A DNA stretch of 64,000 bases from positions 24,789,001 to 24,853,000 of the forward strand of contig OX327706.1 of NCBI GenBank assembly GCA_946807835.1, written 5' to 3'. Within the stretch, counting starts at the first letter, position 1. Every line of letters starts with the position of its first letter. The DNA comes from Ailanthus altissimus. Its lineage: Eukaryota; Streptophyta; Magnoliopsida; Sapindales; Simaroubaceae. Below are positions 55,645 through 64,000 of the stretch, in pieces. The notes below the pieces were generated by a model. It worked only from the letters and a program-made list of their open reading frames with translations, had not been told where the DNA came from and searched no databases. A program made the position numbers and the translations under genes.

Positions 55645-57774
55645 AAAACCCTATATGAGTTACGGACTGGAAAGAAGCCTAGTATTAGACATTTGTATGT
55701 CTAGGTTTGTCCAGCTGGGGTTAGGCCATACAAGCCTAATGAAAAAAAGTTAGACTCAAGAACAGTAAGCTACTACTTTGTTGGATACTCGGAGAGATCG
55801 AGAGGTTTTAAGTTTTATGATCCCTCGAGCAGATCCTTTTTCGAGACAGGGAATGTTAAGTTCATTGAGGATGTTGAATATAGTGAGAGTGCTAAACTCA
55901 GGAACATTGTCTTTAAAGAGGAATATATAACTATTCCTAATATTGCAATTGATAATGACCAGGTAATTTCACCTGTCATTATGCTGGATGCAAATACAGA
56001 TAATCAAGACGTTCCTGAGATACCTCCCGCTAATATTGAAGAACTCGCTCTTACTCATGTAGAGGAGCAACAACAACAACCTCAATTGAAAGTGCCATTA
56101 AAGAGATCCACCAGGGAGAGGAGATCAGCGATTTTGAATGATTATGTCGTGTATCTCTATAAACATGAGTTTAATATAGGACTGGAAGATGATCCAATAA
56201 CTTTCAGTCAAGTTAAACAAAGTGTGAACTCCCAAAAATGGATAGATGCCATGAAAGATGAGATGAAATCAATACAAGATAATGACGTTTGAAATCTTGT
56301 TGAATTGCCTAAAGGAGCGAAATCAATTGGTTGTAAATGGATTTTCAAAACCAAACGGGATTTGAAAGGCAATGTCGAAAGATATAAGGCATGTCTAGTC
56401 GCAAAAGGTTTCACTCAAAAGGAAGGCATTGATTATAAAGAGACTTTCTATCCAGTTTCATCAAAAGACTCTTTTAGAATTATTATGGCACTTATAGCTC
56501 ATTATGACTTAGAGCTACATCAGATGGACGTAAAGACTGCGTTTCTCAATGGCGACATTGAAGAAACCATATACATGTTGTAACAAGAGAACTTTGAATC
56601 CAAATATTCAAAACATTTGGTGTGTAAATTAAAGAAGTCCATCTATGGTTTAAAGCAAGCATCTCGTCAATGGTATTAGAAATTTGATCAAGTGATTACC
56701 TCTTTTGGTTTTAAGGAAAACACTGTTAATCAATGCATTTATCACAAGATCAGTGGGAGCAAATTTATTCTTCTTGTCTTATATGTGGATGACATTCTAC
56801 TAGCAAGCAGCGATATAGGTTTGTTATATAAAACCAAGATATTTCTTTCAAATAAATTTGAAATGAAAGATCTTGGGAATGCCTCTTTTGTGTTGAGCAT
56901 ACAGATTCACCGAGATCGATCTCTTGGCATACTTGGCTTATCACAAAAAGCATATATCGATAAGGTGCTTAGTAGATTTGACATGAAGAATTATGCATTA
57001 GGGGACACACCCATTGCTAAAGGTGATAAATTTAGTCTGCTTTAATGCCCTAGAAATGAGATTGAGAAGAAAGAGATGGAGAATATCCCTTATGCGTCGG
57101 CAGTAAGGAGTCTCATATATGCTCAAGTTTGTACACGTTCGAATATAGCGTATGTAGTTGGCATACTTGGCAGATATCTAAGTAATCCAGGAATGGATCA
57201 CTAAAGAGCCGTTAAAAAGGTTATGCGGTATCTACAGAGAACAAAAGATTACATGCTCACATATCAGAGATCAGATCATTTAGAGATCATTGGGTATTTA
57301 GACTCCGATTTTGCTGGTTGTCTCGATAGCAGAAGATTCACTTTAGGTTATGTCTTCCTAGTGGCTGAGGGAGCTGTGTCATGGAAAAGTGTCAAGTAGA
57401 CACTTGTAACTTCATCCACCATAGAAATAGAATTTGTAGCTTGCTATGAAGCATTAAATTAAACAATTTGGCTGTAAAATTTTATCACTGGGCTACAAAT
57501 TGTCGATGGCATTGAGAGACCATTGGAAATAAATTGTGATAATAAAGCCGCTGAGTTATATTCTAAGAACAACAGAAGCTCGTCAAAATTGAAGTACATT
57601 AACATCAAGTTTCTTGTTGTTAAAGAGAGAGTTCAGAGTCTTCAGGTGTCTATTGAACATATCAGTACAAACTTAATGATTGCGGATCCGCTTACCAAGG
57701 GTGTACCACCTAAAATGTTTCATAAGCATGTGGCTCGTATGGGTGTGGTTCATCCTGATGATATGCTTTTATAG
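55645..57774 (+). pseudogene. Copia integrase C-terminus, RT and RNase H, 3' half of split polyprotein
   Basis: It resumes at LYELRTGKKPS. An integrase C-terminal region (FVGYSERSRGFKFYDPSS) is followed by an acidic/Gln-rich linker (HVEEQQQQPQ). The copia RT follows: WIDAMKDEM, GCKWIFKTKRD, QMDVKTAFLNG, IYGLKQASRQWY, and catalytic YVDD at 56,782-56,793. RNase H ends with CDNKAAELYSKN and the usual IADPLTKG. In-frame stops lie at about 56,290, 56,581, 56,680, 57,043 and several later positions. Inactive. Confidence 0.9.
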
Positions 57775-58222
57775 TGGGAGTTTATTTCTGGATGTTCAAT
57801 TACAATTGACATATTTTCTGATCAATTTAAAGTATTATTTTTTGTTTATTTATTGAAAACTCTGAAATAAAGTTATATTCTTTCAATTGCAATTTTGCAT
57901 AAAGTTTTGAAAGTATATTGTTGAACTCTTATGAGTTATAAAGTAGGACCAGTTGAAAGTAGGCATGTTAAGGAATCACATTGCATGAAATTTCATACTA
58001 CACATCCATGTTTGATCTATATCATTAATTATATTGATGTATGTGACCATTGATAGGTCTAGTTACAAGAAAGATAACGAAGACCGTGTTGATCCTATAT
58101 TAGTATAATTGATGGACCAGATTATTTAGAGATGTCTTTTACTAAGATAGCAAATATTGAAATCATAAAGTTATTTGGTAATGTACAATTATAAAGTGAC
58201 ATATATGGCATAAGTGGAAGAT

Positions 58223-58657
58223 TGTTAGGTATTATATAATAAAATTGGCCTACATATATCAATTAATTGTACATTATTGGTTATCTATTTTGTTGTCCAT
58301 TAAAAGTGATTAAATAAAATTTATTTATTATTAGATTTTTATGGCATCATATATGACATGGGCTTTAATATGTAGAGACCCAGTTATTTTATGATAGGCC
58401 AAAATAAAATAAAATACTATAAATAATAGGTTGAAGTCCTCAATTTAAACCCTAACGCGTTATTCATTCACATTCCATCAACGAGTGACAACAACTTTTC
58501 TCTTATAAAGAAAAAGTTTAGACATGGAAGGCATCAACTCTAATTTTTCTGCTTCTCCATAAATTCAAGTATGTTTTCGATTTTATTTTTCTTGATAATT
58601 TAACATGAAATTTTGACTATAATAATTCTTTCACCAATTAAAAAATTTTATCCAATA
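58223..58657 (+). repeat. 3' LTR of the nested-host copia element
   Basis: Starts TGTTAGGTATTATA and ends near TCCAATA; partner of 42,662-43,107. Confidence 0.88.
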
Positions 58658-59732
58658 ATACTGTTTATTTTTAATATACAATTTTTTATGGGGAACTAGC
58701 AATAATTTTCGAGTACCAAAAGTTGTGAACAAGCCAATCACTATAACTTCAGCAAGACTTTTGCATACAGATTCCAGGGACAATAATAGGGCCAAAACTA
58801 TTGGAAAATATTCAGTTTGTCATAAACACATGAATGTGTTTGCAGCAATCCAAATACAGACCAAAACTGGGAATAATTTGCAAGAATTTGATGAAAATAT
58901 TACTGTCATTTTCAATGCAGAATTACAGATACAGTGTTTGAGATTATGATGAACTGGAACCGTTGTAAAGTTTGTAACTAAATAGTTCTAATTTGAGAAA
59001 AAAAATTAAAATTTATTATTGCGTTTTTAAGAGAGTGAGGTAAGGGGGATAGTAAAAATCTCAATGATGGAAATTAAAAAAGTCAGATAAAACTTGTTCG
59101 ATTCAATTCTATTAAAAAAAGTTGAATTTGATCGATTTTTATATGTATAAAACTGATCAGTTTAAATTTATTTGTTTCTGAATTGAATTGACCCGAAATT
59201 AAAATTACCCGCTCTTAAATTTAGTGTTTAAGATTATGAACGACTTGTCACTCACTAATTGTTCAATTCCGAATTGCCTCCCCTATCTATAAATTATTGA
59301 TGAACTACATATCGTGTAGTGACAAGGCTTTTAAACGACTGCCCGCTTACAGGGTTTGTTTGTTTTTTTTTTTTTCAAAAAAAAAAAATACCGTCTCTTT
59401 TGTGAGGAATAATTTCACTCATTTCTGGTCATGAATTACTTGTGATTGTTGTCCTTTTTGATGCGCTACTTGTCACACTCAAACGCAATAATTGAATTGA
59501 AAATAATTATAAGAAGAAATTTGATTCATAATGTAAAGTTGATTTGTATGAAATAGTCTACCCACTTTTTACAGAAAAAGAAATTGGAATATCATCTGAT
59601 TTGCAAGAATTGTGTTACAGAATTTTCATTCCTATATATCAAAATTGAAGTTTGGTACAATAGCAAAATCCTGTAAAATGCGGATGCCATGACCACCACT
59701 CTGAAATATACATTACAAAAAATTTAATGCTA
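58658..59732. other. Spacer downstream of the third DUF241 gene
   Basis: AT-rich, with an imperfect T/A homopolymer palindrome near 59,360-59,390. A 74-codon frame (58,725-58,949) has no recognisable domain. No gene is supported. Confidence 0.4.
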
Positions 59733-60674
59733 CTATTGAGTAAGCATGTTAAGAAAAGAGACTCTATTTTGTACGAGGCATCTAAACATGGAATCTAATC
59801 CCGCTTCAAGCCCTTCAATGCTAATATTGAGGGTCTCCAACAATTTTTTAGCCATTTGTACTTCATCAGCCTTGGCATTGTTGCTGCTCTTTCTTGAGTG
59901 CCCAAGTAGAGAACAAAGAGCAAGATCAACACTCTCCATTTCATTGATCATCCTTGGTCCTTTATGATCAGATGATGATGACAATAACCTCATTCTCACC
60001 AATTTTGAAATCAATGACCACCCACCAGGCTTTGTCTTCATTGTTGGCATGGACATGAATAACAAAAGGGATTTAAAAACTGAGATTGTAATAGCGGTTG
60101 CTTCTTGTAGGACTTTGATTGTAGATAATAGATTATAATCAACATCTGAGAGCGAAGGCGAGCAAGAAGAGACTTTGGTTTCCAATTTCTTCAGTGATCC
60201 GAGACTGTTGGCAATGTCCTTTTTCGCCTTCTTCTTGAAGCTAATGTAAGCGGCAATGTGGGTTTCGATGCTCGAATCTCCTCCACCTCGTCTACGCAGA
60301 GCTGATTGAAGGGTCTGCACATGTTGCTTCATTATTAGCAACAACTCTCGTGCATTGCCGCAAGTGTCTAGCAATGTGACTGATTCGTCTAGTGATTCTT
60401 CGACTAGCTTCCCATTTTGATGGCGAAGAAGGGCTTGTTTTGTTTGCGAAGAGTGAATGAATTCTTCAATGCAATTGTACAACTCTGCAAGACCAACAAG
60501 GCCATTTTGGATTGTCTCGGCCGCAAGAGTTGTCGAAATTGATGGAACTTGGCAGGTTCTGAGGTGGGTTAGTGCTGATTCTAACTTAACAGAAGTTGGG
60601 TGAATTCTAGATGGCAGACTAATGGACCTCACAGGAGGATGAACATCAGAGAATGAAGATGAACCTGATGCCAT
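59733..60674 (-). CDS. DUF241 family protein (third of three)
   Basis: Single exon, 313 aa (MASGSSSFSD...). It has the same motif order as the copies at 30.6 and 35.0 kb: VRSISLPSRIHP, an N-terminal helix, LVGLAELYNCIEEFI, LLDTCGNARELLLIMKQHVQ, LQSALRRRGGGDSSIE, FKKKAKKDIANSL, GWSLISKLV, and FRCLVQNRVSFLNML. The tract RRxGGDSSIE is closer to gene 2, while its length matches gene 1. The family is plant-specific, of unknown function and usually clustered. It lies 24 kb from gene 2 only because of retrotransposon insertions. Confidence 0.9.
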   Translation of the reverse strand: MASGSSSFSDVHPPVRSISLPSRIHPTSVKLESALTHLRTCQVPSISTTLAAETIQNGLVGLAELYNCIEEFIHSSQTKQALLRHQNGKLVEESLDESVTLLDTCGNARELLLIMKQHVQTLQSALRRRGGGDSSIETHIAAYISFKKKAKKDIANSLGSLKKLETKVSSCSPSLSDVDYNLLSTIKVLQEATAITISVFKSLLLFMSMPTMKTKPGGWSLISKLVRMRLLSSSSDHKGPRMINEMESVDLALCSLLGHSRKSSNNAKADEVQMAKKLLETLNISIEGLEAGLDSMFRCLVQNRVSFLNMLTQ

Positions 60675-60758
60675 CTTTTTTACTTTTGCTATTGCGGAAT
60701 TTTTAACCAGAAAGCAAGTGATGATGAATTTGCTTGAATGGGAAATGATTCATCAATC

Positions 60759-60766
60759 TATTTATA
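60759..60766 (-). promoter_or_regulatory. TATA box of the third DUF241 gene
   Basis: CCTTATAAATAGATTG on the minus strand, about 85 bp before ATG 60,674. Confidence 0.6.
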
Positions 60767-62159
60767 AGGAGACACAAAATTTCACAATGTAGTCCTTTTT
60801 TTTTGTTCTGTTCATCTGCTATACCATGTGATGGCAATGTGAGATCACCTTATTCTCTGACTCTCTTGTAACAATTTTGGCCAACAATTGGCAACACCTA
60901 ATTCTTTTATTAATTGTGTGGTCATAATCAAGATGGGGGAGCGGGTGAAATGTTCATTTCCTAGAATATGTAACATCAGCTGCAGGCCACTACTGCTGTT
61001 TGCATTGCCGCCTTGCCTCCTAATTCATCAATAATAGTTCATGCTCTCTACTACTCTAGCTAACCCATATTCATTTTTTTAATCTTTGAATTGTCACATG
61101 CAAAAATAGAATCAATTATTGCATATAAGCTCAATTATGTCTTCCTTCAAAGAACCACACAGAAATTTCAAATTTATGTAATATTAAAAATCAATTATAG
61201 GCCATGAATCTAGGCTTGCAATAGCAATTTGTACTCCAAATTGCAGTACTTAATCCGGGACAGAAGGTGATGGTAAAGCATATGTGTTAACAAGAGTGCC
61301 ACTGCAGTTAGGTCTGTTCATGGCAGACAAGGAAACAATAATTTTCAAAGAGAAAAGGCAATATTGATATTTGTTTATCTTGGGAATTGATGATATGGGC
61401 CAACAAATTAGACAAATGGGATAGTTTCAGAAATTTTTGCAGAGGAAAAATACATAGCACATGCATGCCCAGTACTAATTTTAAACCAAAATGAGATGAT
61501 TCTCCTCGTCTCTTGAAATATCATAATTCTGTATCTAACCATAGTATTGATTGGCCGTACATTATGCTTGCAATGTACGAGGAGACCATTTGCTCAGTCA
61601 TTTTTTCCAACTCCACTTACATTAATATTAATATTAACAAAATTAATAATCTAGTATCCCCAATTAGGGTTCTTAGGTTCATTTTGCAAATTAACAATTT
61701 GAACTGCATGTAGAGCAAATGGTTCTACATTTTTTTTTTGCAGTTTTTTTGCTAATCAAACAGGTAAGAGAACAAATGAAGTCGTTTTACAGCAACTTCA
61801 CTGAGTATATAAATGAATTTGAAGTTCCAACTAACATTTCATTCATGTCACGTTATTGACATTAATGTTGGCCATGACAGCCAGCCTTTCCTTTTCCAGT
61901 GCCATGGCCGGCCTTAGAATAAAATTGACAGGCTCTCATGAAAATGACCTATATATATATGTATATACACACGTTTCCATAATAGAACTTTGAATCAAAT
62001 GCCCCCCAAGCAACATTATCAATTATAGCTATTATTATTATTATTGCCACATGGATCGGTCGAACGTAAGTCACGTAACACACTTGACAAATTATTCCGA
62101 TTCCAATGGGCATGCAACTGCAGCCGGCCAAATGCTTTAGAATCTTAACAGAAGCAAGC

Positions 62160-63690
62160 ACGAGCTCTCACTCACCAAATGGCCAAGTAATATTCATAAT
62201 TAACGAACGAACGCCATGTGAGAGAGAATGAAACTGATCTGATGCAGCAGGGGTGACGTGGTGACACAAATGGCTCACCTTCTTCTCCAATCTCCACGCC
62301 CCATGACCATGTGAGCCGAATCAGGGCCTAAAGGGGCAAGCCCATGTTGGTGATGGGGGCAAATGGCACTGCACCTTTTTTAGCCAACGAGAGAAGCCTT
62401 TACTTTTTGCAATATTTGCATGACTTGCATGTGAGCTGTGACCATGTTTAATAAATTAACATGACAATTGAAAACCCATATATTGTATAAAAATTCATAT
62501 TAATTTATTTTATTATACGGCGTTATGCATGCTATTGTTTCTAAACCTTGTCTTCATTCTAGAGAGAATCAATACCTTATTATGAGAGAAGTATATGCTA
62601 ATATTTCGTAATTAAGTCTAATTTATGCATGGTCATGCACTCTAGTTTTCTTATAAAATTGGTTTTTAATTCTCAACACAAATTAATATTTCTAGAACAT
62701 GAGTTTGACATCAACCATGAAATTACATCCTAGCGTTAATTTAACTTTTCTTAAATGTATTTTATTATTTATGTACTATTAAAATATGTTTACTTAAGCG
62801 AAAACTTACAAATTTTTTTTATTAATCTATTGCAATAACTAATGGGATCTTTAAAATTTTAATCCCTTTAGAAAAGTTATAAGTAGGGGCAGAGTTGTTT
62901 TTTAAGATTTAAGGAAGTTATGGCATTTTGCATTTAAAAAAAAAATTAAACTCAATAATAAATTTTTATATTTTTACTCTCTAAAATAAATAATTTTAAA
63001 TTTTTTAGCCTTTCTAAAATTTTAAGTTTAAATTTAAGACCTTCATATAATTTTTTATTTTTATATTTGACCCCATATTTAAAATTCTGGTTCTAGATCA
63101 AATTTGAGAAATTGACCTATATATTATTTATATAGATAGCATATATTATATTGGAATTATGGGAAAATGACATCACTAACATACAATCATATAGCTTATT
63201 ATACTGCAATTATATAGCATATTACATATTATTCGTTGCCAATAGCAGCCGGCCATGGTATTATTGCTTAATAATTAATCACGAGCCCATTAATAATTAG
63301 CCCAACTAATTAAACAAACACAATAAGATTAAGAACAAATAATGAAGCATATGGCAGAGCTAATTAAGCACACAAATGGCCAAATGATGGATGCTTGGCT
63401 CATCACTTGAATAAATATTTGGGTGAAGCCATGTGAACCGCACGGGGCCAACGGGGTGAGTGAGCCCATGAATCAAATGCATGACTTGCTTGTGAATGGA
63501 CCATATTCACAAATTAATGTATAAAATTCTCAACTTTATATTAATTTAATGAATTTTTTTTTGGTTTTTGGTAACTCGTATTACTTCATGCTATGCATAA
63601 TTTCTCCTGTCTATGTCTTATAATTTTCAGAGGCTTTTGGTGGACGTTAATTAGAGAGAATCAATGCTACAGCCTACATGAGCCCAGCAT
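62160..63690. repeat. Diverged direct duplication, two ~400-bp arms
   Basis: The arms at about 62,160-62,600 and 63,340-63,690 share ordered words: 'aaatggcc', 'catgtgagcc' / 'catgtgaacc', 'gcatgacttgcatgtga' / 'gcatgacttgcttgtga', 'tgtataaaa', 'tattaattta', and 'gagagaatcaat'. They are about 1.15 kb apart. Function unknown; they could be duplicated regulatory DNA. Confidence 0.5.
62890..63090. repeat. Dispersed AT-rich repeat, copy 2
   Basis: Colinear in short words with 5990-6160. Confidence 0.45.
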
Positions 63691-64000
63691 ATAATCATTC
63701 TATTTTCCATACTGTCCTTTCTGAAATTTTATTAAAAATAAAAATTAAAAGAAAAAGGAAAAAAAAAAAAAAGGTACTATGATGTAACTAATAAAACACT
63801 TGTATCCTTCAAAAAAGCACTTACTATAGTGATTCGATGTTAATAGGGTTGTAATGTACTTTCTCAGTTTAAGTCTTAAGTTTGAATCACCTTTCTTAAA
63901 AAATATTAATAACACCACACTACTCATTATCATATGATAAACTTATCTCCTTCTTACATGGGTAAATGCTATTTACCCTCTTTTAAATTCCTTAATAACT

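Larger units (their letters stand above)
42662..58657 (+). mobile_element. Ty1/copia retrotransposon, split by a nested element
   Basis: The LTRs are 42,662-43,107 and 58,223-58,657. They have TGTTAG-type ends (the left copy is mutated to TATTGG), a degenerate PBS 'atatcagagcag' at 43,110 and a purine tract AAGTGGAAGA before the 3' LTR. Flanks ACACT (42,657-42,661) and ATACT (58,658-58,662) are an imperfect 5-bp target duplication. Without the nested insertion it would be about 6.8 kb. LTR divergence is considerable and the coding region has about ten stops, so it is old and inactive. Confidence 0.9.
60767..64000. other. Upstream flank of DUF241 gene 3 and spacer to window end
   Basis: No gene was recognised. 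It contains a diverged internal duplication (about 62,160-62,600 against 63,340-63,690), a second copy of a dispersed AT-rich repeat (62,890-63,090), and microsatellite-like tracts ((ATT)n near 62,030; (TA)n near 61,950). The short frames (61,513-61,713 and 61,949-62,161) have no support. Confidence 0.45.

Noticed and set aside
1..64000. CRISPR arrays, operons, Shine-Dalgarno sites or a bacterial island
   Set aside because: No regularly spaced repeats and no compact gene strings; spliced genes and plant LTR elements show nuclear plant DNA.

Overview
This is plant nuclear DNA, most likely a eudicot. Genes have many GT-AG introns, spacers are AT-rich, and LTR retrotransposons fill over a third of the window. 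The gene families are plant ones: a DHHC S-acyltransferase with a plant-type C-terminus, an IST1-like ESCRT protein, and DUF241 proteins. A Citrus-like (Sapindales) source is my impression from general familiarity only and is not shown by the sequence.

Layout. 0-3.8 kb: a heavily decayed Ty1/copia element lies directly upstream of the 3' end of a BCS1/HSR4-type AAA-ATPase gene (3.9-4.65 kb) whose Walker A/B half is missing. 5.73 kb: a tRNA-Ile(UAU). 7.73-16.42 kb: an 11-exon protein S-acyltransferase (PAT10 type, about 348 aa) on the plus strand. Its seventh intron is 4.7 kb because a Ty3/gypsy chromovirus-like derivative (11,319-14,926), lacking most of its reverse transcriptase and integrase, lies inside it. 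16.4-21.4 kb: AT-rich spacer. 21.4-23.93 kb: a 7-exon IST1-like ESCRT regulator (475 aa) on the minus strand. 25.0-29.9 kb: a pair of ~0.5 kb direct repeats that look like LTRs of an old element without recognisable coding capacity.

30.6-60.7 kb: three single-exon DUF241 genes in the same orientation (30.6-31.5, 35.0-35.9 and 59.7-60.7 kb). The second and third are forced apart by a 22-kb retrotransposon block. The block contains (a) a minus-strand chromovirus element (36,585-42,482) that is a chimera with two protease regions and (b) an old copia element (42,662-58,657). The copia integrase is interrupted by (c) a very young LTR element (46,472-55,644).

The young element is the most unusual object here. 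It has two 2,726-bp LTRs differing at about seven positions by eye, a perfect AAAAC target duplication, a PBS-like site and a polypurine tract, but no gag or pol. Its 3.7-kb interior instead carries two intact antisense open reading frames, each with its own TATA box: an intronless LOG-type cytokinin-activating phosphoribohydrolase with the catalytic motif retained, and a 386-aa protein I do not recognise. This looks like a non-autonomous LTR retrotransposon that carries a potentially functional cytokinin-biosynthesis retrogene.

The host genes do not form a pathway. S-acylation, ESCRT regulation, the AAA-ATPase and DUF241 are independent plant functions. The coherent story is one of nested retrotransposition, template switching and gene capture.
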